Shown piece by piece: positions 7,068 to 15,943 of a DNA stretch of 64,000 nucleotides. Position numbers and translations under genes: made by a program. This stretch comes from Pseudomonas sp. ML96 (GTDB lineage: Bacteria > Pseudomonadota > Gammaproteobacteria > Pseudomonadales > Pseudomonadaceae): the NCBI RefSeq assembly GCF_000761545.1, contig NZ_JPMY01000046.1:88976-152975 (forward strand). Reading direction: 5' to 3'. The stretch's first letter is position 1. The number at the start of each line of letters is the position of its first letter. Below the pieces are notes generated by a model. It saw only the letters and a program-made list of their open reading frames with translations. It was not told the DNA's origin and did not search any database.

Positions 7068-7886
7068 ATGTCACGCCGTATCTCCCCCGTCATACCCGGC
7101 TTCGGGCTGACGCTGGGCTACACCCTGGTGTACCTCAGCCTGTTGGTGCTGATTCCCCTGGCTGCCATGTTCATCAAGACCTTCGACCTCACCTGGACGC
7201 AGTTCTGGAACATCATCAGCGCTCCCCGCGTGCTCGCCGCGCTCAAGCTCTCCTTCGGTACCGCCTTCGCCGCCGCTCTGGTCAATGGCGTGATCGGCAC
7301 CCTGCTGGCCTGGGTCCTGGTGCGCTACCGCTTCCCCGGGCGCAAGATCATCGAAGCGATGATCGACCTGCCGTTCGCCCTGCCCACTGCCGTAGCGGGC
7401 ATCGCCCTGACCGCGCTGTACGCGCCGGCCGGCCTGGTCGGCCAGTTCGCCACCGACCTCGGTTTCAAGATCGCCTACACCCCGCTCGGCATCACCCTGG
7501 CACTGACCTTCGTCACCCTGCCGTTCGTGGTGCGGACCGTGCAGCCGGTGCTGGCCGACATCCCGCGTGAAGTGGAAGAGGCCGCCGCCTGCCTGGGCGC
7601 CAAGCCGCTGCAGGTGTTCCGCCACATCCTCCTGCCGGCGCTGCTGCCGGCCTGGTTGACCGGCTTCGCCCTGGCCTTCGCCCGTGGCGTCGGCGAATAC
7701 GGCTCGGTGATCTTCATCGCCGGCAACATGCCGATGAAGACCGAGATCCTGCCGCTGCTGATCATGGTCAAGCTCGACCAGTACGACTACACCGGTGCCA
7801 CTGCCATTGGCGTGCTGATGCTGGTGGTGTCCTTCGTCCTGCTGCTGCTGATCAACCTGCTGCAGCGCCGTATCGAGACGCCTTGA
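7068..7886 (+). CDS. cysT: Sulfate/thiosulfate ABC transporter permease CysT (CysU)
   Basis: This 272-residue integral membrane permease has about six membrane segments, starting GFGLTLGYTLVYLSLLVLIPLAAMF. The coupling loop EEAAACLGAKPLQVFRHILLPALLPAW is the EAA motif that contacts the CysA ATPase. I place the start at ATG 7068 (MSRRISP), behind AAAGGA. An in-frame upstream ATG at 7035 would add 11 residues without a ribosome site. It forms a heterodimer with CysW in the inner membrane. Confidence 0.95.
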   Translation: MSRRISPVIPGFGLTLGYTLVYLSLLVLIPLAAMFIKTFDLTWTQFWNIISAPRVLAALKLSFGTAFAAALVNGVIGTLLAWVLVRYRFPGRKIIEAMIDLPFALPTAVAGIALTALYAPAGLVGQFATDLGFKIAYTPLGITLALTFVTLPFVVRTVQPVLADIPREVEEAAACLGAKPLQVFRHILLPALLPAWLTGFALAFARGVGEYGSVIFIAGNMPMKTEILPLLIMVKLDQYDYTGATAIGVLMLVVSFVLLLLINLLQRRIETP

Positions 7887-7896
7887 GGAGCCCGCC

Positions 7897-8769
7897 ATGT
7901 CTAGTGCATCCCTGACTGCGGCAGCTGCCGCCAATGCGTCCCGCCGTGGCAACGTGCTCGGCCGTCGCGTCCTCATCGGTCTGGCCTGGCTGGCCTTCGC
8001 CCTGTTCCTCCTGCTGCCACTCTACGTGGTGCTCAGCGAGGCGCTGAAGCTCGGCCTCGGCACCTTCTTCGAGGCCATCATCGAGCCGGACGCGCTCGCC
8101 GCGCTGAAGCTGACGCTGATCGCCGTGGCCATCTCGGTACCGCTCAACGTGGTGTTCGGCGTCGCTGCCGCCTGGTGCGTGACCAAGTTCGAGTTCCGCG
8201 GCAAGAGCGTGCTGGTGACCCTGATCGACCTGCCGTTCTCGGTGTCGCCGGTGATCGCCGGCCTGATCTACGTGCTGATGTTCGGCGCCCAGGGCTGGTT
8301 CGGCCCGTGGCTGTCCGACCACGACATCCAGATCGTCTTCGCCGTGCCCGGCATCGTCCTGGCCACCCTGTTCGTCACCTTCCCCTTCGTCGCCCGCGAA
8401 CTGATCCCGCTGATGCAGGAGCAGGGCACCCAGGAGGAAGAGGCCGCGCGCCTGCTCGGCGCCAACGGCTGGCAGATGTTCTGGCACGTGACCCTGCCGA
8501 ACATCAAATGGGGCCTGATCTACGGCGTGGTGCTGTGCACCGCGCGGGCCATGGGCGAGTTCGGCGCGGTGTCGGTGGTGTCCGGGCACATCCGCGGCGT
8601 CACCAACACCCTGCCGCTGCACGTCGAGATCCTCTACAACGAATACAACCACGTCGCCGCCTTCAGCGTCGCCAGCCTGTTGCTGCTGCTCGCGTTGATC
8701 ATCCTGCTGCTCAAGCAGTGGAGCGAAGCACGTCTGTCCCGTCTCAAGTCGAATGCCGACGAGGAATAA
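7897..8769 (+). CDS. cysW: Sulfate/thiosulfate ABC transporter permease CysW
   Basis: This 290-residue permease is paralogous to CysT. After a polar, Ala-rich head the first membrane span is LIGLAWLAFALFLLLPLYVVL. The EAA loop is EEEAARLLGANGWQMFWHVTLPNIKWG. YNEYNHVAAFSVASLLLLLALIILLLKQW near the end is typical of CysW. It starts 10 bp after cysT with GAGGAG before the ATG, and cysA follows 3 bp downstream, so the three are one operon. Confidence 0.95.
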   Translation: MSSASLTAAAAANASRRGNVLGRRVLIGLAWLAFALFLLLPLYVVLSEALKLGLGTFFEAIIEPDALAALKLTLIAVAISVPLNVVFGVAAAWCVTKFEFRGKSVLVTLIDLPFSVSPVIAGLIYVLMFGAQGWFGPWLSDHDIQIVFAVPGIVLATLFVTFPFVARELIPLMQEQGTQEEEAARLLGANGWQMFWHVTLPNIKWGLIYGVVLCTARAMGEFGAVSVVSGHIRGVTNTLPLHVEILYNEYNHVAAFSVASLLLLLALIILLLKQWSEARLSRLKSNADEE

Positions 8770-8772
8770 CTC

Positions 8773-9762
8773 ATGTCCATTGAAATCCGTAACGTCAGCA
8801 AGCACTTCGGCGCCTTCCGCGCCCTCAACGACATCAACCTGGACATCCGCAGCGGCGAACTGGTCGCCCTGCTCGGCCCGTCCGGCTGCGGCAAGACCAG
8901 CCTGCTGCGCATCATCGCCGGCCTGGAAACCCCGGATAACGGCAGCATCGTGTTCCACGGCGAAGACGTCTCGCAGCACGACGTGCGCGATCGCAACGTC
9001 GGCTTCGTGTTCCAGCACTACGCCCTGTTCCGCCATATGACGGTGTTCGACAACGTCGCCTTCGGCCTGCGCATGAAGCCCAAGGGCGAGCGCCCGAGCG
9101 AGCCGGAGATTGCCGAGAAGGTCCACGAACTGCTCAACATGGTGCAGCTCGACTGGCTCTCCGACCGCTACCCGGAACAGCTCTCCGGCGGCCAGCGCCA
9201 GCGTATCGCCCTGGCCCGCGCCCTGGCGGTGAAGCCGAAGATCCTGCTGCTCGACGAACCCTTCGGCGCCCTCGATGCCAAGGTGCGCAAGGAGCTGCGC
9301 CGCTGGCTGGCGCGCCTGCACGAGGAGATCAACCTGACCTCGGTGTTCGTCACCCACGACCAGGAAGAAGCCATGGAAGTGGCCGACCGCATCGTGGTGA
9401 TGAACAAGGGCGTGATCGAGCAGATCGGCTCGCCGGGCGAGGTCTACGAGAACCCTGCCAGCGACTTCGTCTACCACTTCCTCGGCGACTCCAACCGCCT
9501 GCACATCGGCGGCGACGAGCACCTGCTGTTCCGCCCGCACGAAGTGTCGCTGTCACGTCAGGCGGTCGAGGAACATCGCGCGGCAGAAGTGCGCGACATT
9601 CGCCCGCTCGGCGCCATCACCCGGGTGACCCTCAAGGTCGACGGCCAGGAAGAGCTGATCGAGGCCGAAGTGGTCAAGGATCACGACAGCCTGAGCGGCC
9701 TGGCCCGCGGCGAGACCCTGTACTTCAAGCCCAAGGTCTGGCAACAGCACAGCTCGTTCTGA
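8773..9762 (+). CDS. cysA: Sulfate/thiosulfate ABC transporter ATP-binding protein CysA
   Basis: This 329-residue ATPase powers CysTW. Walker A is GPSGCGKTS at about 36-44, the ABC signature is LSGGQRQRIALARAL, and Walker B with the catalytic Glu is ILLLDEPFGALD, followed by the switch His in VTHDQEEAMEVADRI. The C-terminal TOBE-like domain (LFRPHEVSLSR onward) is usual for CysA. Length is normal. It is the last gene of the operon and is followed by a strong hairpin. Confidence 0.95.
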   Translation: MSIEIRNVSKHFGAFRALNDINLDIRSGELVALLGPSGCGKTSLLRIIAGLETPDNGSIVFHGEDVSQHDVRDRNVGFVFQHYALFRHMTVFDNVAFGLRMKPKGERPSEPEIAEKVHELLNMVQLDWLSDRYPEQLSGGQRQRIALARALAVKPKILLLDEPFGALDAKVRKELRRWLARLHEEINLTSVFVTHDQEEAMEVADRIVVMNKGVIEQIGSPGEVYENPASDFVYHFLGDSNRLHIGGDEHLLFRPHEVSLSRQAVEEHRAAEVRDIRPLGAITRVTLKVDGQEELIEAEVVKDHDSLSGLARGETLYFKPKVWQQHSSF

Positions 9763-9774
9763 GCCCGTGCTCTG

Positions 9775-9805
9775 CGCCGTACTCCCCTCCCCAGGGAGTA
9801 CGGCG
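9775..9805 (+). terminator. 12-bp hairpin downstream of cysA
   Basis: CGCCGTACTCCC (9775-9786) pairs perfectly with GGGAGTACGGCG (9794-9805), 13 bp after the cysA stop. There is no T-run, so it may be a weak or Rho-assisted terminator, or an mRNA-stabilising end. Confidence 0.6.
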
Positions 9806-9962
9806 GCTCCGCCGGTCTGGCGGCGCCAAAATCATGATGCAAATCACTCTTTTGGCTCATCCTTTGCTATGGCAAGGGCAGTAGGCTTTTGCCACGCTTG
9901 CCAACGGCCCGCAGGCCAACCGAACCATACGCGTCGACAAGAATAATAAGGAGCGACCGGGG

Positions 9963-10724
9963 ATGAATCGTAGTCCTTTGATTCGACTGTTGTTTTCCAT
10001 AACGCTAGGGATTATGGCCGCCCTCTCGACCATGGCCCAGGCGGCTGCCATGACCGCTGCCGAGCAGGTCCAGGTGTATGCCAGCCGAGCCACCAGCAGC
10101 CTGCTACTGGTCCGCGGCGAGGGCTTCCAGGAAGAGCATCTGCAGCGTCTGGAGAAGGATATCGCCGACCTGGAGACCGCCTCCCAGGCGGCCATGAGCG
10201 CCAGTTCGGAAATACCCGGATTGACCAACAAACTTGTTACCCAGTTACGCCTGGGTGTTTCCTTTGGCCCCAAAGAAGACGACATGCCCTGGGACTACCC
10301 CCAGGATCTGGCCCAGTCGCTGCGTGAACTGCTGACCGTGGCCCGTGCCGTGCCCAACGCCGATCCGCTCGGCGAGCTGCCGGCGCAAGTCGAATACCTG
10401 GCCGTGCAATACCTCAGCCGCTCCTACGTCGGCAGCTTTGAAATCGCCCGCGAGCAGACCGACAACTACGTCGGCCAGGACGAGCGCACCCTGGTGCCGA
10501 AGATCGACAAGGAGCTGGGCGGCATGGACGGCAAGAGCAACCCTGCCCTGGCCAAGCTGCAAACCCGCTGGAAGTTCCTGCGCGCCGCGTTGATGGACAT
10601 GAACAGCGGCAGCAACACCCTGGCCAGCACCTCCGGCCGCGCCTTCGCGCCGACCACCGTGGACCGCCATGCGCGCTCCATGACCGCGCAGTGGATTTCC
10701 CTGGGCCAGGTCGCCGGCCAGTAA
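9963..10724 (+). CDS. Uncharacterised exported protein (paralogue of the gene at 22094-22870)
   Basis: I do not recognise a named family. The 253-residue protein has a Sec signal (LLFSITLGIMAALSTMAQAAA) and a mostly helical mature part without membrane spans, so it should be periplasmic. It shares with the protein at 22094-22870 the pattern RGEGFQEEHLQRLEKDIADLE, then GVSFGPKEDDMPWDYPQDLAQSLRELL, a middle VQYLSRSYVGSFEIA-type helix, and a C-terminal RWKFLRAALMDMNSG and DRHARSM. The RGEG and FGPxExDxPWxYP blocks look like family signatures. No cysteines or catalytic triad stand out. A ribosome site (AAGGAG) supports the start. It is transcribed alone between two hairpins. Confidence 0.8.
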   Translation: MNRSPLIRLLFSITLGIMAALSTMAQAAAMTAAEQVQVYASRATSSLLLVRGEGFQEEHLQRLEKDIADLETASQAAMSASSEIPGLTNKLVTQLRLGVSFGPKEDDMPWDYPQDLAQSLRELLTVARAVPNADPLGELPAQVEYLAVQYLSRSYVGSFEIAREQTDNYVGQDERTLVPKIDKELGGMDGKSNPALAKLQTRWKFLRAALMDMNSGSNTLASTSGRAFAPTTVDRHARSMTAQWISLGQVAGQ

Positions 10725-10747
10725 ACCGCCACACTCGACATCCCCTG

Positions 10748-10776
10748 AAAAAGCCGGGCCACTGCCCGGTTTTTTC
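10748..10776. terminator. Bidirectional intrinsic terminator
   Basis: CCGGGC (10754-10759) pairs with GCCCGG (10764-10769), flanked by AAAAA on the left and TTTTTT on the right. It serves the exported-protein gene on the plus strand and the convergent gcdR on the minus strand. Confidence 0.85.
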
Positions 10777-11680
10777 ATGCCCGCTCGCCGCGATACTCGC
10801 GCGCCGCCAGCAGCAGCCAGTCGCGGAAGGCGCGCAGGGCGGCCGACTCGACCTTGCGCTCGGGAATCATCAGGCGGTAGGCCTTGTCGCTGCTCAGCAG
10901 CGCCGCCGGGTGCGCCAGCACCAGCCGCCCCTCGGCCAGCTCGCGCTCGATCAGGAAGGGGGGGATCAGCGCCACGCCCATGCCGTGGCTGGCCGCCTGG
11001 GCCAGCATGGAGAACAGCTCGTAGCGCGGCCCACTCAGATCGCGCGACACGTTCAGCCCCTGACCAGAGAACCACTGGCGCCAGGCGTAGGGCCGGGTGC
11101 TCTGCTGCAGCAGCGGCAGGGTCGCCAGCTCGGCGGCGCTGAACTGCTCGCGCCCGGCCAGCAGCTCGGGGCTGCACACCGGCTGCGGCTCCTCGGGCAT
11201 CAGCACATGGGCCTCGGTACCGGACCACTCGCCGTCGCCGAAGTAGATGGCGGCATCGAAACCGGTATCGGCGAACAGGAAGGGCCGCGTGCGGTTGGTC
11301 AGGTGCACCGTCACTTCCGGGTGCAGGCGCTGGAAGTCTTTCAGCCGCGGCACCAGCCACTGCGTGGCGAAGGTCGGTACCACTGCCAGCTCAAGGCTTT
11401 GGGCACCCTGCTGGCCCATCGCGGCCAGGGTGTCGCGCTCCACCGCGTCGAGCTGCGCGGCCACCTTGCGACTGTAGGCAAGGCCCGCCTCGGTCAGGCG
11501 CACGCCGCGCCGCGAGCGGCGGAACAGCTCGATGCCGAGGAACTCCTCCAGCCCGGCGATCTGCCGGCAGATCGCGCTCTGGGTCAGCGCCAGTTCGTCG
11601 GCGGCGCGGGTGAAGCTCTGGTGGCGAGCGGCCGACTCGAAGGCCACCAGGGCGGCGGTGCTGGGGATTCTGCGGCGCAT
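10775..11680 (-). CDS. gcdR: LysR-family regulator of glutarate catabolism (GcdR-like)
   Basis: This 301-residue regulator begins with a LysR winged helix (STAALVAFESAARHQSFTRAADELALTQSAICRQIAGLEEFLGIELF) and continues with the effector domain (LELAVVPTFATQWLVPRLKDFQ). The GcvA/AmpR-like subgroup is suggested by ATQWLVPRL. It is divergent from gcdH-gcdG, the arrangement of gcdR in Pseudomonas, where it activates glutaryl-CoA dehydrogenase expression. A TTCGCA-N8-TGCGAA dyad lies in the shared promoter region. The assignment rests on neighbourhood as well as family. Confidence 0.88.
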   Translation of the reverse strand: MRRRIPSTAALVAFESAARHQSFTRAADELALTQSAICRQIAGLEEFLGIELFRRSRRGVRLTEAGLAYSRKVAAQLDAVERDTLAAMGQQGAQSLELAVVPTFATQWLVPRLKDFQRLHPEVTVHLTNRTRPFLFADTGFDAAIYFGDGEWSGTEAHVLMPEEPQPVCSPELLAGREQFSAAELATLPLLQQSTRPYAWRQWFSGQGLNVSRDLSGPRYELFSMLAQAASHGMGVALIPPFLIERELAEGRLVLAHPAALLSSDKAYRLMIPERKVESAALRAFRDWLLLAAREYRGERA

Positions 11681-11705
11681 CTATGCGTAGACCTCAAGCT
11701 GTAGC

Positions 11706-11763
11706 GCAAAATTTGCCCATTCAGGCTATCTCGGAGTGAGTTATTCGCACAACAGCATGCGAA
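11706..11763. promoter_or_regulatory. Candidate GcdR operators in the gcdR-gcdH intergenic region
   Basis: Two palindromes lie between the divergent genes: GCAAAATTTGC (11706-11716) and TTCGCA-N8-TGCGAA (11744-11763). The second fits the dyad geometry expected for a LysR-type regulator and ends 93 bp before gcdH. TTTGCCCAT occurs twice (11712-11720 and 11771-11779). Binding is inferred, not shown. Confidence 0.5.
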
Positions 11764-11856
11764 ATCCTCGTTTGCCCATGGCCGCCACGCCGCCTAGTCT
11801 CTCTCCATCGTCCGGCCAGCGCCGGTTTCCACTGCCCCCGTTTCGAGGATTCGCCC

Positions 11857-13038
11857 ATGGCCGCCAAGGCAAGCTTCAACTGGATCGACCCGCTGCTGCT
11901 GGACCAGCAGCTGACCGAGGAAGAGCGCATGGTGCGCGACAGCGCCCAGCAGTTCGCCGCCGCCAAGCTGGCCCCGCGCGTACTGGAAGCCTTCCGCCAC
12001 GAGAAGACCGACCCGGCGATCTTCCGCGAGATGGGCGAGACCGGCCTGCTCGGCGCGACCATTCCCGAAACCTACGGCGGCAGCGGCCTGAACTACGTGT
12101 GCTATGGCCTGATCGCCCGCGAAGTGGAGCGCATCGACTCCGGCTACCGCTCGATGATGAGCGTGCAGTCGTCGCTGGTGATGGTGCCGATCCATGAGTT
12201 CGGCAACGAGGCGACCCGCCAGAAGTACCTGCCCAAGCTGGCCAGCGGCGAATACATCGGCTGCTTCGGCCTGACCGAGCCGAACCACGGCTCCGACCCG
12301 GGCTCGATGATCACCCGCGCCAAGAAGGTCGACGGCGGCTACCGCATCAGCGGCAGCAAGATGTGGATCACCAACAGCCCGATCGCCGACGTGTTCGTGG
12401 TCTGGGCCAAGGACGACGCTGGCGAGATCCGTGGCTTCGTTCTGGAGAAGGGCTGGGAAGGCCTGAGCGCCCCGGCGATCCACGGCAAGGTCGGCCTGCG
12501 CGCCTCGATCACCGGCGAGATCGTCATGGACAACGTGTTCTGCCCGGAGGAAAACGCCTTCCCCGACGTGCGTGGCCTGAAAGGCCCGTTCACCTGCCTC
12601 AACTCCGCGCGCTACGGCATCAGCTGGGGCGCCCTGGGCGCCGCCGAGTTCTGCTGGCACACCGCGCGCCAGTACACCCTGGATCGCACCCAGTTCGGCC
12701 GCCCACTGGCGCAGACCCAGCTGATCCAGAAGAAGCTGGCCGACATGCAGACCGAGATCACCCTGGCCCTACAGGGCTGCCTGCGCCTGGGCCGGATGAA
12801 GGACGAAGGTACCGCCGCGGTGGAGATCACCTCGATCATGAAGCGCAACAGCTGCGGCAAGGCGCTGGATATCGCGCGCATGGCTCGCGACATGATGGGT
12901 GGCAACGGCATCAGCGACGAGTTCGGCGTGGCCCGTCACCTGGTCAACCTGGAGGTGGTCAACACCTACGAGGGCACCCACGACGTGCACGCGCTGATCC
13001 TCGGCCGCGCGCAGACCGGCCTGCAGGCGTTCTTCTAA
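11857..13038 (+). CDS. gcdH: Glutaryl-CoA dehydrogenase
   Basis: This 393-residue FAD enzyme oxidises and decarboxylates glutaryl-CoA to crotonyl-CoA in the lysine/glutarate route. Recognisable parts are FNWIDPLLLDQQLTEEERMVRDSA at the N-terminus, GCFGLTEPNHGSDPGSM and KMWITNSPIADVFVVWAK in the middle, and the C-terminal NTYEGTHDVHALILGRAQTG with the catalytic Glu. Length is normal. The start follows GAGGATTCGCCC. The CoA transferase gene lies 72 bp downstream and supplies its substrate. Confidence 0.96.
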   Translation: MAAKASFNWIDPLLLDQQLTEEERMVRDSAQQFAAAKLAPRVLEAFRHEKTDPAIFREMGETGLLGATIPETYGGSGLNYVCYGLIAREVERIDSGYRSMMSVQSSLVMVPIHEFGNEATRQKYLPKLASGEYIGCFGLTEPNHGSDPGSMITRAKKVDGGYRISGSKMWITNSPIADVFVVWAKDDAGEIRGFVLEKGWEGLSAPAIHGKVGLRASITGEIVMDNVFCPEENAFPDVRGLKGPFTCLNSARYGISWGALGAAEFCWHTARQYTLDRTQFGRPLAQTQLIQKKLADMQTEITLALQGCLRLGRMKDEGTAAVEITSIMKRNSCGKALDIARMARDMMGGNGISDEFGVARHLVNLEVVNTYEGTHDVHALILGRAQTGLQAFF

Positions 13039-13110
13039 GCCTCGCCAGCCCGTCACGGCAGGCCCGCACGGCCTGCCGCTCCCCACTCTGCTGCACATCC
13101 AGGTGATCCC

Positions 13111-14334
13111 ATGCCCGGCGCCCTATCCCATATCCGTGTCCTCGACCTGTCCCGCGTGCTGGCCGGCCCCTGGGCCGGGCAGATCCTCGCCGACCTCGGC
13201 GCCGAAGTGATCAAGGTCGAGCGTCCCGGCAGTGGCGACGACACCCGTCACTGGGGCCCGCCCTATATCAAGGACGCCGACGGCAACGACAGCCGCGAGG
13301 CGGCCTACTTCCAGTGCGCCAACCGCAACAAGCAGTCGCTGACCCTGGACTTCACCCAGGCCGAGGGGCAGCGCCTGGTGCGCGAGCTGGCGGCGCAGTG
13401 CGACGTGGTACTGGAGAACTTCAAGGTCGGCGGCCTGGCCGCCTACGGCCTCGACTACGAATCGCTGAAGGCGGTCAATCCGCGGCTGATCTACTGCTCG
13501 ATCACCGGTTTCGGCCAGGACGGCCCGTACGCCAAGCGTGCCGGTTACGACTTCATGATCCAGGGCCTGGGCGGGCTGATGAGTCTGACCGGCAAGCCCG
13601 ATGGTGAAGACGGCGCCGGGCCGATGAAGGTCGGCGTGGCGCTCACCGACATCCTCACCGGGCTGTATGCCACGGTCGGCGTGCTGGCCGCTCTGAGCGC
13701 CCGCGAACTGAGCGGCCAGGGCCAGTACATCGACGTGGCCCTACTCGACGTGCAGGTGGCCTGCCTGGCCAACCAGGCGATGAACTACCTGGCCACCGGC
13801 AGCGCGCCCAAGCGTCTGGGCAACGCCCACCCGAACATCGTTCCGTACCAGGACTTCCCCACCGCCGATGGCGACTTCATCCTCGCCGTGGGCAACGACG
13901 GGCAGTTCCGCAAGTTTTGCGAGGTCGCCGGGCTTCCGGCTTTGCCCGACGACTCGCGCTTTTCCACCAACAAGGCGCGCGTGGCCAATCGTGCCGAACT
14001 GATCCCGCTGCTGCGCCAGGCCACGGTGTTCAAGACCACCGCCGAATGGGTCGCGCTGCTGGAGGCGGCCGGTGTGCCATGCGGGCCGATCAACGATCTG
14101 GCCCAGGTCTTCGCCGACCCGCAGGTACAGGCCCGCGGCCTGCACGTCGATATGCGCAATGGCATGGGCAGCGTCACCCCGCAGGTGGCCAGCCCGCTGC
14201 GCCTGTCCGCCACCCCGGTGGACTACCGCCTGGCCCCACCGCTGCTCGGCGAGCACACCGAAACGCTGCTGCAGCGCCTGCTCGGCCTGGATGCCGGGCA
14301 GATCGACGATCTGCGGCGCAATGCGGTGATCTGA
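13111..14334 (+). CDS. gcdG: CaiB/BaiF family CoA transferase, probable glutarate CoA-transferase
   Basis: This 407-residue family III CoA transferase begins LSHIRVLDLSRVLAGPWAGQILADLGAEVIKVERPG, as is usual. The catalytic Asp is expected at residue 180 in GVALTDILTG. NRNKQSLTLDF and ITGFGQDGPYAKRAGYDFMIQG are conserved blocks. Next to gcdH it most likely activates glutarate by transferring CoA from succinyl-CoA, as GcdG does. Donor and acceptor are inferred from context; the family itself is unmistakable. Confidence 0.92.
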   Translation: MPGALSHIRVLDLSRVLAGPWAGQILADLGAEVIKVERPGSGDDTRHWGPPYIKDADGNDSREAAYFQCANRNKQSLTLDFTQAEGQRLVRELAAQCDVVLENFKVGGLAAYGLDYESLKAVNPRLIYCSITGFGQDGPYAKRAGYDFMIQGLGGLMSLTGKPDGEDGAGPMKVGVALTDILTGLYATVGVLAALSARELSGQGQYIDVALLDVQVACLANQAMNYLATGSAPKRLGNAHPNIVPYQDFPTADGDFILAVGNDGQFRKFCEVAGLPALPDDSRFSTNKARVANRAELIPLLRQATVFKTTAEWVALLEAAGVPCGPINDLAQVFADPQVQARGLHVDMRNGMGSVTPQVASPLRLSATPVDYRLAPPLLGEHTETLLQRLLGLDAGQIDDLRRNAVI

Positions 14335-14353
14335 GCTGCGCCAGCTCTTCTAG

Positions 14354-14416
14354 CGGCTCGATCGAACGAGCCGCCGGTGCCTGTCTGAAGCGCCCGCCAG
14401 CGAGCCTCTCGCTGGC
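14354..14416 (+). terminator. Tandem hairpins after gcdG
   Basis: CGGCTCG (14354-14360) pairs with CGAGCCG (14367-14373), and GCCAGCGAG (14396-14404) pairs with CTCGCTGGC (14408-14416). Neither has a T-run. They are plausible transcript ends or stabilisers for gcdHG. Confidence 0.45.
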
Positions 14417-14486
14417 GTCGACAGCTGCCTCACGCACTTGGTAACAGTCATCAGCGAGCGGACATCAACCTGATTCAATTTGCTGA

Positions 14487-14505
14487 TAGTACCTTCGAGC
14501 GATAC
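14487..14505 (+). promoter_or_regulatory. 19-bp motif upstream of the MFS gene, copy 1
   Basis: TAGTACCTTCGAGCGATAC matches TAGTACTTTCGAGCGACAC at 16047-16065 in 17 of 19 positions, and both are followed by CCTTGGT. The two copies precede the MFS gene and the DUF1302-DUF1329 operon by about 80-100 bp. The likely binder is the MalT-like LuxR regulator at 19502. Confidence 0.55.
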
Positions 14506-14588
14506 TAAGCCTTGGTTATCCGGTCCTAAGCTGGGGTCACACCAGTCACCCCAAAGCGTGCCAATACGGCGCCGCGGAGCCCCTGACC

Positions 14589-15920
14589 ATGTCCAATAAC
14601 AACAACGGTTATCCCTCCAGCCTTTCTGCCTGGGTCACAGTCACCATCCTGATGGTCGCCTATGTGCTGTCGTTCATCGACCGGCAGATCCTCAACCTGC
14701 TGGTGGGCCCGATCCGCCGCGACCTCGATATCACCGATACGCAGATGAGCCTGCTGATGGGCTTGTCCTTCGCCCTGTTCTACACCGTGTGCGGCATCCC
14801 CCTCGGCCGCCTGGCCGACACCAAGAGCCGGCGCGGCCTGATCGCCGTCGGCGTGCTGTTCTGGAGCGCGGCCACCGCCGCCTGCGGCATGGCCAAGCTG
14901 TACTGGCAATTCCTCATCTGCCGCATCGGCGTCGGCGTCGGCGAGGCCGCGCTGTCGCCGGCCGCCTACTCGCTGATCGCCGACAGTTTCCCGCCCAACC
15001 GCCGCGCCACCGCAATGGCGGTGTACGGCATGGGCGTGTACCTCGGCTCGGGCATCGCCTTCCTGCTCGGCGGCCTGGTGATCCAGTTCGCTTCCGCCCA
15101 GGGCGACGTGCATTTGCCGGTGTTCGGCGAGGTACGCCCGTGGCAGCTGATCTTCCTTATCCTCGGCGCCGCCGGGGTGCTGTTCACCCTGCTGATGTTG
15201 GCCGTACGCGAACCGGCGCGGCGCGGTGTCGGTGCCGGCGTGGCAATTCCGCTGGCCGATGTCGGCCGCTACATCCGCAGCAACCGTCGCACCGTGCTGT
15301 GCCACAACCTCGGCTTCGCCGGCCTGTCGCTGGCCGGCTACGGCAGCGCCGCCTGGATTCCGACCTTCTACATCCGCACCTACGGTTGGGACGCCGGCCA
15401 GGTCGGCATCGTCTATGGCTCGCTGGTCGCGGTGTTCGGCTGCCTCGGCATCGTCTTCGGCGGGCGCCTGGCCGACTGGCTGGCCAAACGCGGCAACAGC
15501 GACGCCAACATGCGCGTCGGCCTGTACGCTGCGGTCGGCGCCCTGCCCTTCGTCCTCGCCTTCCCGCTGATGGCCGATGCCTTCTGGTCCTGCGTGCTGA
15601 TGGCGCCGACCATCTTCTTCCTCAGCATGCCCTTCGGCGTCGCGCCGGCGGCAATCCAGGAGATCATGCCCAACTCGATGCGCGGCCAGGCCTCGGCCCT
15701 GTACCTGTTCGTCATCACCCTGATCGGCCTGGGCCTGGGCCCGACCGCGGTGGCCCTGGTCACCGACTTCGTGTTCGCCGACGACAACGCCCTGCGCTAC
15801 TCGCTGCTGATCGTCACCAGCCTCGCCGTGTGCTCCTCGGTTATCCTGCTCTGGCGCGGCCTGCACCCTTACCGCGAGAGCCTGCAACGCCTGCAACAGT
15901 GGTCGCTCAACCCGGCCTGA
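14589..15920 (+). CDS. MFS transporter, spinster-like subgroup
   Basis: This 443-residue major facilitator has about twelve membrane spans. VAYVLSFIDRQILNLLVGPIRRDL in the first span and loop, GIPLGRLADTKSRRG as the loop 2-3 motif, and RIGVGVGEAALSPAAYSLIADSFPP are characteristic of spinster-like/ACS-type carriers for organic anions or lipids. The substrate is unknown. A 19-bp motif upstream is shared with the following DUF1302-DUF1329 operon, so the carrier probably imports or exports the same compound that system handles. A strong terminator follows. Confidence 0.9.
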   Translation: MSNNNNGYPSSLSAWVTVTILMVAYVLSFIDRQILNLLVGPIRRDLDITDTQMSLLMGLSFALFYTVCGIPLGRLADTKSRRGLIAVGVLFWSAATAACGMAKLYWQFLICRIGVGVGEAALSPAAYSLIADSFPPNRRATAMAVYGMGVYLGSGIAFLLGGLVIQFASAQGDVHLPVFGEVRPWQLIFLILGAAGVLFTLLMLAVREPARRGVGAGVAIPLADVGRYIRSNRRTVLCHNLGFAGLSLAGYGSAAWIPTFYIRTYGWDAGQVGIVYGSLVAVFGCLGIVFGGRLADWLAKRGNSDANMRVGLYAAVGALPFVLAFPLMADAFWSCVLMAPTIFFLSMPFGVAPAAIQEIMPNSMRGQASALYLFVITLIGLGLGPTAVALVTDFVFADDNALRYSLLIVTSLAVCSSVILLWRGLHPYRESLQRLQQWSLNPA

Positions 15921-15943
15921 CGAGCTCCTTTCGACGCCCCAGC

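Noticed and set aside
7852..9540. 562-codon minus-strand open frame opposite cysW-cysA
   Set aside because: Composition is dominated by Gln, His, Asp and Val from reversed codons; cysW and cysA are unmistakable on the other strand.
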